Assembly: GCA_022376925.1 (NCBI GenBank)
Contig: JAIOJX010000005.1
Coordinates: 91,919,001-91,983,000 of the forward strand
Source: Tragulus kanchil
Lineage: Eukaryota > Chordata > Mammalia > Artiodactyla > Tragulidae
Length of the DNA: 64,000 bases
Reading direction: 5' to 3'
Part shown: positions 23,085 through 34,840 of the stretch, one piece after another
Layout of the letters: each line of letters starts with the position of its first letter
Numbering within the stretch: position 1 is the stretch's first letter
The notes under the pieces: generated by a model
The model's input: the letters and a program-made list of their open reading frames with translations, nothing else
Told to the model about the DNA's origin: nothing
The model's database searches: none
Translations under genes and position numbers: made by a program

Positions 23085-23399
23085 AGTAGGATTATGATGA
23101 TGGCACATACAGTGAAGCAACAGAAAGACATACATGGACAGTGAACATATGGACATTGTGGGGAAGGAACAGAGGGTGGGAGGTGTAAAGGAAGTAGCAT
23201 GAAGGCCCGTACTATCATAAGTGAAGAAAATAGCTCTAGTCATTGCTGTGTGAGAAAAGGGGATCCTTCAGGGGTGCTGTGTGATGGTTGGGAGGGGTGG
23301 GAAGGGGGGGATATACATATGACTAATCTGGGAACATACATATCTGTAAACAGCAAAGCTCTGTAAAAGTTAAAAGTAAAATAAAAGTTAAAAAAAAAA
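23085..23399 (+). other. L1 3'UTR and poly(A) tail
   Basis: Short L1 3'UTR with a G-rich stretch (about 23280-23312), AATAAA-like sequence near 23380 and an A run at 23390-23399. Followed directly by the 3' target-site duplicate. Confidence 0.85.
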
Positions 23400-23414
23400 A
23401 AGAATGAGAATTCA
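23400..23414. repeat. 3' target-site duplication of the full-length L1
   Basis: aagaatgagaattca; partner of 9909-9923 with one mismatch. Confidence 0.88.
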
Positions 23415-23639
23415 TCATTTGCTAGTTCATTATCCACAGTGACATAACCACCATGAATAACAAGAATCGACTGTATATATTAGTAAGATTTTAGTTAATA
23501 TTACAGATAAAAATAAGGTTGCAAATTGTATAGGAAGTGTTCAGGATGGCAGTGTGTTTTCCATTTGCAAGTCTATGTTCAGGTGATGTGAACAAAGATG
23601 CAAAAGAGATGAGGGAAGTCATTATCAGGACGTCTGCGA

Positions 23640-24840
23640 GAAAGAACACACTAGGCAGAGAAGAGTAAGCTCAGAGGCCCAGGTAGGAGGAGCATGGCTG
23701 GGGTGGGGGTGGGGGGAATCTAGTGGAGTAAAGGGAAAGTGATAGAAACTGGAGCCAGAGATGTGATGAGAGCAGAAGATCCTGTAAAGGCTGGCATTTT
23801 CTCTCTCCAGGAAGCCAGTGGAGAGTTTTGAATAAGGTGAGTGATATGATCTGACTTATATTTTTAACAAGATCCCCTGTGTTAAGCAGATAGCTGGAAG
23901 AAAACAAGAGTGGAACCAGGTACACATTTAAGAGGCTCACATAATAATCCAGGGAAGAAGTGACTTTTGTCCAGGGTGGTAACAATGGAAATATTGAAGA
24001 GTTAGTGGACTCAGGCTGTATTTTGATGACAGAGCCAATGGGATTTGGTGCTGATAAAGTGCGTCATACATAAATGATAGAGAAGGAGGAAAAACAGAGC
24101 CAAGAATTTTGGTCGAAGAAACTAGAATAATAGTGTTGCCATTGCTGTTTGATGAGATGGGCAAGATTATGGGAGGGGCAGGTTTAGGTGAAGGATGATC
24201 TGGAGTCTGTATTGCACCCATTAGGGTTGAGATGTCTCAGACACTCAAGAAGAAATGTGGAATAAGTCATTAAATACATTAGTCTGGATTTCAGAGGACA
24301 AGCCCAAACTGGAGATTCATTACTTCACTGATGGCTTTAAAGCCATAATTCTGGATAGTCAAGGGTGATATATATTAAGTCCTGGTAATATATGCTGAAT
24401 ATAGATATGCTTATCTGTCCTGGTAGATAAAAAAAGAGAAGTGGCTCTAGTTTCAACTGTGGAAGCTCCAGCGTGTTGGAAGATGGGGAAAAAAGTGAGT
24501 TAGAAAACTGAGAAGGTATAGTACGTGAGGTAGAAAGCAAAATTGGAAAGTAATGTTGTCCTGGAATTTCAGTGAGGAGGGAGTAATCAATGGTGTCAAA
24601 TTCTACTGATAGGTCAAGAAATATGAAAAGAGAATTGAGCTTTGAGTTTAGCAAAGGAACATCATGGATGGCCTTGACAAAGCAGTTTAGGGTTGAAACA
24701 CTGATGGTAGTAGTGTTCAAGAGAGAACAGGAGGAGACCAATTTGAGTCAGCAATCATGGACAAGGTATTTGAGGATTGTGACTATAAAGAGGAGCAGAC
24801 AAATGGGGTGGTGGTTAGAGAGATGAAAGGTCCAAAAAGA
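23640..24840 (-). mobile_element. L2/CR1-clade LINE remnant with reverse transcriptase motif A
   Basis: On the minus strand a frame at 24337-24741 contains FIFLDLSVEFDTIDYSLL. This is a diverged form of the LDLSAAFDTVDHSLL motif A of L2/CR1-type reverse transcriptases. The sequence toward 23640 continues as the downstream part of the same element in the same orientation. It is heavily decayed. The 24490-24840 part is repeated at 25637-25987 by duplication 8. Confidence 0.65.
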
Positions 24841-26779
24841 TGTTTTTATTAATGGTGGGAGAGATTAAAGCATGCTGTTTTTGGAAGGCAAATTTCCATG
24901 CCTCTCTTGCTTTTCTGTGTCTTGTGAGCAGAGATACTGTTGCTTCTCTTCTGGAATATCTTTTCAAGGATGCTTGTAAAATGAACAGCTTCTGAAGACA
25001 AAGAGGGTGTCTCCCTCCAGAACAAAGGACAGGCATGTTTACTGTCCAGAATAATAAATAACTCAAGTTCCCTAAGCTCAAGCTTCCTCTCCGGTCATGC
25101 CATTCACTGTGTGCAGAGGTCACCTGGATTATTTTACCTCACCCTGTAGGAACTGGGACTCAGGGAACCAGCACAATAAAATGCTGATCCTCTGGCTACT
25201 GCTATTGCTGTCAGCAATAAAATCCCTCATCTCTGACCCAAGAGTCTTGTGGCTCCAGCCAGCAGCCATGAGACTGTGGCAAGTAGGGTAAACTCTCAGA
25301 ACTTTCATAGGTCTTGACACTTGTGTATTGGTAAGAACAAATCAGTAGAGAAGAAAAAGCCACCGAAATTTCTTAAGTAATAACCTCCAGAGGGCCTGGA
25401 GTCTAGTGTACAAGCAGAGTCTCAGACATTTCTTTCATAGTAATAGAAGAAAGGGCAGAATAAGTGGGAACTGATGGAGTTAGGTGAATTAGTGGGTTAT
25501 GGGAGTGTATGGATACTTGCTGTCACCTTTTTTCCTCAGTGAAATCAGAAGCATCGTCATTAGCTGAGAATGAAGTGGGGAGGAGGTATTGGAGGCTAAA
25601 GATAAAGGGCAGGGTACAAAATAGTCATCCATTTTGAAAAAGTGAGTTAGAAAACTGAGAAGGTATAGTACGTGAGGTAGAAAGCAAAATTGGAAAGTAA
25701 TGTTGTCCTGGAATTTCAGTGAGGAGGGAGTAATCAATGGTGTCAAATTCTACTGATAGGTCAAGAAATATGAAAAGAGAATTGAGCTTTGAGTTTAGCA
25801 AAGGAACATCATGGATGGCCTTGACAAAGCAGTTTAGGGTTGAAACACTGATGGTAGTAGTGTTCAAGAGAGAACAGGAGGAGACCAATTTGAGTCAGCA
25901 ATCATGGACAAGGTATTTGAGGATTGTGACTATAAAGAGGAGCAGACAAATGGGGTGGTGGTTAGAGAGATGAAAGGTCCAAAAAGATGTTTTTATTAAT
26001 GGTGGGAGAGATTAAAGCATGCTGTTTTTGGAAGGCAAATTTCCATGCCTCTCTTGCTTTTCTGTGTCTTGTGAGCAGAGATACTGTTGCTTCTCTTCTG
26101 GAATATCTTTTCAAGGATGCTTGTAAAATGAACAGCTTCTGAAGACAAAGAGGGTGTCTCCCTCCAGAACAAAGGACAGGCATGTTTACTGTCCAGAATA
26201 ATAAATAACTCAAGTTCCCTAAGCTCAAGCTTCCTCTCCGGTCATGCCATTCACTGTGTGCAGAGGTCACCTGGATTATTTTACCTCACCCTGTAGGAAC
26301 TGGGACTCAGGGAACCAGCACAATAAAATGCTGATCCTCTGGCTACTGCTATTGCTGTCAGCAATAAAATCCCTCATCTCTGACCCAAGAGTCTTGTGGC
26401 TCCAGCCAGCAGCCATGAGACTGTGGCAAGTAGGGTAAACTCTCAGAACTTTCATAGGTCTTGACACTTGTGTATTGGTAAGAACAAATCAGTAGAGAAG
26501 AAAAAGCCACCGAAATTTCTTAAGTAATAACCTCCAGAGGGCCTGGAGTCTAGTGTACAAGCAGAGTCTCAGACATTTCTTTCATAGTAATAGAAGAAAG
26601 GGCAGAATAAGTGGGAACTGATGGAGTTAGGTGAATTAGTGGGTTATGGGAGTGTATGGATACTTGCTGTCACCTTTTTTCCTCAGTGAAATCAGAAGCA
26701 TCGTCATTAGCTGAGAATGAAGTGGGGAGGAGGTATTGGAGGCTAAAGATAAAGGGCAGGGTACAAAATAGTCATCCAT
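24490..26779. repeat. Tandem duplication 8 (copies 24490-25632 and 25637-26779)
   Basis: Offset 1,147 bp, copies of 1,143 bp with no visible differences, separated by 4 bp. It carries the end of the L2 remnant and the LTR-like block. Confidence 0.96.
24871..25320 (+). mobile_element. Possible solo LTR or LTR fragment
   Basis: About 450 bp with two AATAAA signals (25175-25180 and 25216-25221), followed by a T/C-rich segment and a 'gacccaagagtcttgtgg' block. This resembles the R-U5 end of endogenous retroviral LTRs. I could not establish terminal TG...CA with a target duplication. No internal viral sequence is present. Second copy at about 26018-26467. Confidence 0.4.
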
Positions 26780-28923
26780 GTGTGTAGAGAAAGAATGGAC
26801 AAGAGAAAAACAGTTATGTTGACGAGCATTATTACAGTCTTAGCTCCAAGAGTGAGAAGTCTTAGCAGGATATACTTGTGCTTGCTCTTCATGAGTCAGT
26901 TGAAATAAAGGAATGCTGATAGTTCTTGTTCTCTAGGCATTAGTGAACCACTGTGGTCAGTAAGTTCCCTTTCTCATCCCAGGAGTATTCTGTACATAGG
27001 CAAGTAAATTGCATCCAGTTCACCCCTTAGGCCATGAACTTTTGTCCAAATGTTCTGGGTCTTATGCCTCTGTGCTAATAAAGCTTTAGTAACAAGTGGC
27101 TATCCAGTTTACATTGTGAAATTTTAATTGTGTTACTACAGAATGTCTGCTCAATTTGTGTATTTTATTGGCGATGTTCTGTTTTGTAGTTTACTAGACA
27201 TTCACTTTACTTCCAGATAATTACTGTGACTTAGATTTTAATGTCTTAATTAACTATCCTTATTAACTTTATGGCAAGAGCTGCAGCATAACAATAATTT
27301 CTTATAAAGACATGATTAAAAAAATATACCTCTTTCTCTTACAGAGAGAGGAGGACAGTGAAGCAGGCAGCATTCAATTAAGTTTGGTCCCACAGAACTA
27401 ATTTCTTTTAAAGCCCAAGCACCTGGACCAGTTCAGTGTCATGGCGCGACAGCCTCACAACAGCAGCTGTCTTGGCTGGGCAGCTTCTTCTCAATGAAAA
27501 CATTCAAGCTTCAGACACTTTTTAAGACTAGCAAAGCATGCCAAGAGGAGACATAAAGATGCCTATTTTTCTCTTAATAGTCTTTATTGAGTCAGAACGC
27601 TGATATTTTTATTTGTTGTGATGGTTTAATTGGCCAGCCAACAGGGACTTTTTGGTACCTCCCCTGCATCCATGTTACTTTGTATGTTAGTCAAGATAGG
27701 CTTGGCTCTGCTGTGGTCATAAATACCCCCATGCAATCTCAGTGGTTAATATAGTAAAAGTTTATTTCAAGTGCATGTACAACCTCATGCAGATTGAGTC
27801 AACCTCCTTCTTCTGTGGAGTAGGAGCTTGCTGTCACCTTTTTCCTCAGTGAAATCAGAAGCATCGTCATTAGCTAGATGAATGGGGGGCAGGGTACAAA
27901 ATAGTCATCCATGTGTGTAGAGAAAGAATGGCCAAGAGAAAAGCAGTTATGTTGACGAGCATTATTACAGTCTTAGCAGGATATACTTGTGCTTGCTCTT
28001 CATGAGTCAGTTGAAATAAAGGAATGCTGATAGTTCTTGTTCTCTAGGCATTAGTGAACCACTGTGGTCAGTAAGTTCCCTTTCTCATCCCAGGAGTATT
28101 CTGTACATAGGCAAGTAAATTGCATCCAGTTCACCCCTTAGGCCATGAACTTTTGTCCAAATGTTCTGGGTCTTATGCCTCTGTGCTAATAAAGCTTTAG
28201 TAACAAGTGGCTATCCAGTTTACATTGTGAAATTTTAATTGTGTTACTACAGAATGTCTGCTCAATTTGTGTATTTTATTGGCGATGTTCTGTTTTGTAG
28301 TTTACTAGACATTCACTTTACTTCCAGATAATTACTGTGACTTAGATTTTAATGTCTTAATTAACTATCCTTATTAACTTTATGGCAAGAGCTGCAGCAT
28401 AACAATAATTTCTTATAAAGACATGATTAAAAATATACCTCTTTCTCTTACAGAGAGAGGAGGACAGTGAAGCAGGCAGCATTCAATTAAGTTTGGTCCC
28501 ACAGAACTAATTTCTTTTAAAGCCCAAGCACCTGGACCAGTTCAGTGTCATGGCGCGACAGCCTCACAACAGCAGCTGTCTTGGCTGGGCAGCTTCTTCT
28601 CAATGAAAACATTCAAGCTTCAGACACTTTTTAAGACTAGCAAAGCATGCCAAGAGGAGACATAAAGATGCCTATTTTTCTCTTAATAGTCTTTATTGAG
28701 TCAGAACGCTGATATTTTTATTTGTTGTGATGGTTTAATTGGCCAGCCAACAGGGACTTTTTGGTACCTCCCCTGCATCCATGTTACTTTGTATGTTAGT
28801 CAAGATAGGCTTGGCTCTGCTGTGGTCATAAATACCCCCATGCAATCTCAGTGGTTAATATAGTAAAAGTTTATTTCAAGTGCATGTACAACCTCATGCA
28901 GATTGAGTCAACCTCCTTCTTCT
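26663..28923. repeat. Tandem duplication 9 (copies 26663-27814 and 27827-28923)
   Basis: Offset 1,164 bp at the start and 1,109 bp at the end. Copy 2 lacks about 35 bp near 27875 and 19 bp near 27977 (a loss between two tcttagc repeats), and has scattered base differences near its start. Beyond that the copies agree closely. Spacer 27815-27826. Confidence 0.93.
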
Positions 28924-29700
28924 CATATCTGACTTAATCTGTGAGCCCCTAAAGTTGGCATGAAGTTCTCAGGGTTACCATGGCATGGTAAAGAGACCCT
29001 GGAAGGTTAAGAAGGAGGGATTGGGCTAATATCACTTCTGTGCATAGCAAAATGACCAGAATCTAGTACCGGACCCTAAATACCAGGGGAGCTGGAGAAT
29101 GTTGGGGAGCACATGGATAGTGGGGCTGTGGTCCCAATGGTCTTTGTTGAATTGTTCCAGGTACTGAGGAGGAACATGAAGAAGATAAAGACCAAATCCT
29201 TGCCCCTGAGGAGATTTTAACTGTCAGGGTGTTGAAAAGGAAAGCAGCTGACATTCACCAAGTATTCTTTCATGTCAGATAATTTGCTAGAGGTTTTAAA
29301 ATACTTTAGTTCATTTTTATATTAATGGACTTATCATTTACCCACTAATTACTGAGCAACAACCAAGGGCTGAAATGTGCACAGGATTTCAGAAATTTCT
29401 CAGACTCAATACCACCTTTCAATGAGGAAAGCAGGAGATAAGCAAAAATACCCAGCCACTATAATATAATGCAGTAAGTACCACAATGGGAATATACTAG
29501 TTTCCTAAGGCTGTTACAGCAAAGTGCTGGGAGACTTAACAAAATAAATGTATTCTTTCTCAGTTCTAGAGCCCAGACCTCTGAAATGAGGGTGTCATCA
29601 GAATTATGTTCCCTCTGAGACTCTAGGTAGAATCCTTCCTTGCTTCCATGTAGCAGCCAATGGTGGTCATTAGTCCTTGGCATTCCTTGACCTGCAGGTG
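26780..29700. other. Non-coding stretch, no recognised element
   Basis: Apart from duplication 9, I see nothing I can name. A T/C-rich tract ending ttacag occurs at about 27330-27344 and looks like a splice acceptor, but no conserved open frame follows. Confidence 0.4.
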
Positions 29701-29824
29701 AATCACTCCAATCTCTGCTTCTGTCATCACATAACATTCACCCTGTGTGTCTATGTCTTCACATGAGTATTTTTCTTCTTATGAAAGAAACCATGGATTG
29801 TGTTGGAATAGTGTCCATCCTAAT

Positions 29825-29996
29825 GGCCTTCCCTGGTGGCTCAGATGGTAAAGAACATGTCTGCAATGCAGGAGACCCAGGTTCAATCCCTGGGTTGGGA
29901 ATGTCCCCTGGAGAAGGGAATGGCAACCCACTCCAGTATTCTTGCATGACAGAGAATTCCACAGATAAAGGAGAGTCAGACACAACTGAATGACTA
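29825..29996 (+). mobile_element. Bov-tA SINE
   Basis: Begins with the tRNA-related ttccctggtggctcagatgg head, contains the internal B-box region (ggttcaatccctgggtt) and continues into the Bov-A unit (gggaatggcaacccactcc), ending gactaa. The family is specific to ruminants, which sets the taxonomic call. Confidence 0.92.
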
Positions 29997-30179
29997 ATTT
30001 TTTTCTAATGATCTCCTGTTGACTTGGTTATATCTACAAGGACCCTATTTCCTAATAAGGTTGATACAGGCACTAAAGGTTAGCACTTCAGCATATCTTT
30101 TGGTCGTGGTGATGGGTGATATAATTCAATCTGCAACAAAGGGTAAGCCTGGAATGTGAGAAAAATACAAAGAAGTGAC

Positions 30180-31960
30180 ACCTGGGTCAGAGAAACATTC
30201 TAGAAGAAATAAAGTCTAAGTCCTCTAAACCAGCAGTAGGCAGTCAAGCAAAAATATGAAAGAAAAGTATTTTAGGCAGAAGAACCAGCATGGTCAAGGT
30301 CCAGTAGCAGTTGAGAATCTGATGTACTATATCAGCTGGTCAATCTGGCTGCAGATGAAATTCAAAATGGGAAAGAAGAAAGAGATGGGGCTGAAAGGTT
30401 AGAAGAATGGAAGGGGACTTGGTCATGAAAGGGCTTTGAACAGACCTGAATTTTATCCTGTGAGCCAAAGAGTTTAAGCAGGGAATTTATAGTGTGATGA
30501 TCAGTGACAGTATGAGAATTTAAGAATGATCTCCCTGGTTGTGGAATGTAGCGGAATTGAAAGAGGAAAGAATGTAGCTAGGAAGTTACTAAAATGATTT
30601 AGGTAAGAAGGGGTGGAAGCCCTGAGAAGAGTAGCAGGGGCGTGGTGAGAGAAGTGGGTAGGTTTGGGAGGTTTTAGGAAGGAGTATTGTTCTAATTGTC
30701 ATTGCTTGAAGGAGATGATGGTAAAAGATGGCCCCAGTTTTGGCTAGATGTAGCGCATAATTCAGTGAGACAGGAAACAGAGGTAGAGGAGGGGGGGGGG
30801 GGAGGAGTTGGATCATCACATCCAATCTCTGCTTCTGTCATCACATAACATTCACCCTGTGTGTCTATGTCTTCACATGAGTATTTTTCTTCTTATGAAA
30901 GAAACCATGGATTGTGTTGGAATAGTGTCCATCCTAATGGCCTTCCCTGGTGGCTCAGATGGTAAAGAACATGTCTGCAATGCAGGAGACCCAGGTTCAA
31001 TCCCTGGGTTGGGAATGTCCCCTGGAGAAGGGAATGGCAACCCACTCCAGTATTCTTGCATGACAGAGAATTCCACAGATAAAGGAGAGTCAGACACAAC
31101 TGAATGACTAATTTTTTTCTAATGATCTCCTGTTGACTTGGTTATATCTACAAGGACCCTATTTCCTAATAAGGTTGATACAGGCACTAAAGGTTAGCAC
31201 TTCAGCATATCTTTTGGTCGTGGTGATGGGTGATATAATTCAATCTGCAACAAAGGGTAAGCCTGGAATGTGAGAAAAATACAAAGAAGTGACACCTGGG
31301 TCAGAGAAACATTCTAGAAGAAATAAAGTCTAAGTCCTCTAAACCAGCAGTAGGCAGTCAAGCAAAAATATGAAAGAAAAGTATTTTAGGCAGAAGAACC
31401 AGCATGGTCAAGGTCCAGTAGCAGTTGAGAATCTGATGTACTATATCAGCTGGTCAATCTGGCTGCAGATGAAATTCAAAATGGGAAAGAAGAAAGAGAT
31501 GGGGCTGAAAGGTTAGAAGAATGGAAGGGGACTTGGTCATGAAAGGGCTTTGAACAGACCTGAATTTTATCCTGTGAGCCAAAGAGTTTAAGCAGGGAAT
31601 TTATAGTGTGATGATCAGTGACAGTATGAGAATTTAAGAATGATCTCCCTGGTTGTGGAATGTAGCGGAATTGAAAGAGGAAAGAATGTAGCTAGGAAGT
31701 TACTAAAATGATTTAGGTAAGAAGGGGTGGAAGCCCTGAGAAGAGTAGCAGGGGCGTGGTGAGAGAAGTGGGTAGGTTTGGGAGGTTTTAGGAAGGAGTA
31801 TTGTTCTAATTGTCATTGCTTGAAGGAGAGATGATGGTAAAAGATGGCCCCAGTTTTGGCTAGATGTAGCGCATAATTCAGTGAGACAGGAAACAGAGGT
31901 AGAGGAGTGGGTTTGTCTGGGGTGAATGGAGGGTGGGGGCGTTTCTGGGTGGGGGTACCT
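30180..31960 (-). mobile_element. Second L2/CR1-clade LINE remnant
   Basis: The plus strand carries a 'gggctttgaacagacctgaattttatcc ... gatctccctgg' pattern in diverged form, the same antisense family as at 23640-24840. Much of it is doubled by duplication 10, and the duplicate Bov-tA lies between the two parts. The family call is by resemblance. Confidence 0.5.
30939..31110 (+). mobile_element. Bov-tA SINE, duplicate copy
   Basis: Identical to 29825-29996, carried by duplication 10 (+1,114 bp); not an independent insertion. Confidence 0.92.
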
Positions 31961-33658
31961 GTAAGGCTTATCACAGGGAATCCAGGAGCCAGACAGCAGT
32001 GTCACTCTTGCAACCACATCCTGTTACCTCCCAAAGTCACACTAGTAAAATTATAACTAATGGGCAAAATAAATAGCAGTATGTTATTCAGTTCCAAGTA
32101 TGACAGGAGTTCACTGAAGAGAAAGCCCTGAGATCCAAGAAGAGAACAGGCTGAAAGAAGGCGGCACACTCTCAAGTGTGGTCTTCAAATAACAGGCAGA
32201 ACTTAGAGAACCAAAGAGATGTCGGAAAGGCATCCAGGTGGACCATAAGAGGAGGGAAGGTGAAGAAAGAGAAGGGGCATGGCCTCCTGGGATGGACAGT
32301 TTGAAAGAATTTAAGAGAGGTGAATGGACGGAGATGATGAAGACAGGGAAGGAGGCATCGGCATCCAAATACCAAGCTCTCTGCAGTGTCCTCTTCCCCA
32401 GATGTTACTGCCTCTCTCTTGAGATCATTTCTTGCTTTTGTAGGAATAAGGAGAACTGTCATACCACAGTACTTACAGAATGAATGAATAAATGGTTCAG
32501 TGACTGCTTTAGCCAGGGATCATCAAATCACTTAAGTTTCCTTTGGGTCCTTGAGTCACCATCTTTGTTTATGCTTTTTATTTTAGTAACTCTTTCAATG
32601 AGAAGGTGAGCCTACCTGTTAAAGAGAGAAAGGATTATTTTACCTTATTGATAGTGGGAATTTATTCTAGTCTCCGAGGAGGTGCTATAGAAAGAACCCT
32701 GGCCATAAGTCTGGACACTAGTTTTCAGCCATTAATGAGCTGAATGACCTTGATCACTAGGCCTCTCTAGGCTCTGTTTTCTTCATTTGTAAAATTAAGC
32801 ACCAGAACAGGCCATCTTTAAGGCCTCTTCAAGTTCTTTTATTTTATGATTCTTTCTTAGATTTTATGAGCCATGCTTGATTTATAAGTCTCCCCAAAAC
32901 TCTCAACTCCAGTGATGCAAGGTCATTATAAAGAGCTGAATGTTGATGGTGTTTTCACAATATCCAAATAGCCTGATTCTTTTTTTTTTTTTTTAAATAA
33001 CCTGATTTTTAAAATTCATTTAAGCAAAGATTCAGGTATTTTTATAGCTGGTTGGTTCTGTTTATTTCCTGAATATTTAGGGCCCAATTCTGTTCAACAT
33101 TCATATCAGTCCTACCCCATCAGACTGCTCCCAGGGTAGGTTCCTGGTTCAGTTACCTTCCACAGTACCTGAAGAGGTATCTGTTTAACCACATACTCGA
33201 GTAGGGATTCATTAACTATCATGTGAATAGTAATCAACCTGGGTGAGCCTGTGAAAATGCAGATTCCTGACCCTCAGAGAGTCTGATTCTGAAGATGGCC
33301 CCCATTTTTGCTGTTAAAATGCAGCAAATGCTTACTGTATTTGAACAAGCTCAGGAAGAGTTATTTGACAATTATATGGTGGGAGGGGGAGGTTTTGTTG
33401 AGAAACATTGTCAGCACTGGCTAAATTACATGTCAATTTTAGGCCAGTAGCTACTTAACTATAGGTATTTGTGTGGACAATTATTGGGACTGTGGGTGGC
33501 TAGGACTACGATGTGACTCTGAACTCAGCAAAGCGCTCTGAGAACAGGTTCTGGAAGCACAGAGTTCCAAGTGGCTACCAGTGTCTGCCTCGTTCTGGCT
33601 CTATTATGCTGCTCTACCTGCCTCACATAATCTGCTTCTTATCTGGTATTGTCAGCTT
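31961..33658. other. Mostly unique sequence with a MIR
   Basis: No coding signal. The recognisable items are a MIR at 32700-32850 and a T run at about 32980-32994. Confidence 0.45.
32700..32850 (+). mobile_element. MIR SINE fragment
   Basis: Reads as a diverged MIR core: 'ctgaatgaccttgatcac', then 'cctctctaggctctgttttcttcatttgtaaaat'. This matches the MIR motif 'tgaccttgggcaag...cctcagtttcctcatctgtaaaatg'. Confidence 0.75.
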
Positions 33659-34244
33659 GCCCTGATGCTGCCGCACCCACTGAGAAAAGGTCCATCTCTC
33701 TCTGAAGCATTCAGTCCTTCTGGTCCAGACTCTGACAAGGAAGTCCATCAACTTCCCAGTTTGCTCTCTGCCCTCCTCACAGGGACTTTGCTGCCACTTC
33801 AGCCTGTAGAGTGATACAGCTGAGCTTGGGGATGGGCAGACTGAGCAACTCTGAGATGAATCTCTTTTGAGACTCCTTGAAAGAGTTTAGTGTTGCTGAG
33901 CAGGGAGAGATTTAATCAAGATTCCCAGTATCTGAGAAGAATGTTCTCTTTGGAGCCAAGAACAGTCTGGAAAAGATTTTTCCATTTTCAAACAGGCTCA
34001 GATGGATATTTGCCTTTCGATGCTTTCAATTCACAGTAAGTGGGCTTCTGCTTACAGAAATTTTACAATTTACAATAACAAATTTACAAACAGTGAAATT
34101 CTATTTATTTGATTGAACACATTTGGAACCCAGTTGAGCAAGCTGTTTGGTAGTATATAATCTTGTATAACCACATTACAACCTGGAGTCATAAATCAGT
34201 GTGTCCTCCCCTGTATTTCCCGCCCAACTTAGAACAGCCTAAAT

Positions 34245-34435
34245 CAGGTGGTCCTTAACCTTTACTCATTATACTCTGGGGAGAGGTGGGATACACTTCT
34301 AAAATTCAAATTACTGGTTCCCACTTTCAGATACTCTGATTCACTGGGTTTGGCTGTGCCTCGAGAAGCTGAAACATTAAAGAAATATCCCAAATGATGG
34401 TGATGCTAATGATCACACTTGGTGAAATAGTACCC
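34245..34435. mobile_element. MER5A-like hAT fragment (copy at about 35438-35630)
   Basis: A 'ggtccttaacctt' start, a central 'cagatactctgattcactgggttt' block and a 'gatggtgatgctaatgatcacacttgg' end are diverged MER5A features. The second copy comes from duplication 11. Confidence 0.5.
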
Positions 34436-34439
34436 AGGG

Positions 34440-34840
34440 CTCTAACCCTTCAGGTTTGTAAGTTCTTTGGGTATGCCACATACTTTCAGGTCTTGAGGTC
34501 TTTATTCAGTTTGCCTCTTATTGAAATGCTCTTTCCATTCTGGTTCAGCTAGGAACATTTCAATCCACCTATCGAAGCCCTGCAAAAATGTCATTTCTCC
34601 TATAGGTTTCTCTCAAACTCTCTCATCTTCTCCACCACAGTTTTCTGCTGCTTCACCTGTACTCCTATTGCACTGGTATAAATAACTTAACATGGTGTCC
34701 TACCAGTAGTTCTTCACATCCCTATCTTTCTATCTTGTGAGCTTTGGGAAGGCAGGGGCTCATTCATCTTTGTTTCCTCAGTGCCCAGCATTGTATCGAA
34801 TATATCTTAGGTACTTTAAAATGCATTGATTCTAGTAAAC
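34440..34840 (+). mobile_element. L2 LINE 3' end (copy at about 35633-36033)
   Basis: Contains diverged forms of the L2 3' signature: 'gaaatgctctttccattctg', 'tgtgagctttgggaaggcaggggc' and 'tttcctcagtgcccagcattgtat'. The second copy is due to duplication 11. Confidence 0.7.

Larger units (their letters stand above)
9924..23399 (+). mobile_element. Full-length L1 retrotransposon, inactive, inflated by five ~1.1 kb duplications
   Basis: Starts directly after the target-site duplicate with a G-rich stretch and an AAGATGGC motif, and ends in an A run at about 23390-23399 before the second duplicate. In order it carries a ~2.94 kb 5'UTR (9924-12862), degenerate ORF1, a 60 bp spacer, degenerate ORF2 (endonuclease, reverse transcriptase, Cys/His-type C-terminus) and a ~310 bp 3'UTR with a G-rich tract. 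As written it spans 13.5 kb. Removing one copy of each of duplications 3-7 gives about 8.0 kb, a reasonable bovid L1 length. ORF1 and ORF2 both have frameshifts and stops independent of the duplications, so it is a fossil. Confidence 0.93.
29707..31907. repeat. Tandem duplication 10 (copies 29707-30791 and 30821-31907)
   Basis: Offset 1,114 bp at the start and 1,116 bp at the end (a 2 bp 'ga' difference near 30714). The spacer 30792-30820 is mostly a G run plus ~18 bp. It may be a corrupted version of the G-rich sequence at 31908-31940. Confidence 0.95.

Noticed and set aside
27330..27480. A pyrimidine-rich tract ending in ttacag followed by a purine-rich stretch, resembling a splice acceptor and exon
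   Set aside because: No open frame with coding character follows, no matching donor is evident, and one such site is expected by chance.
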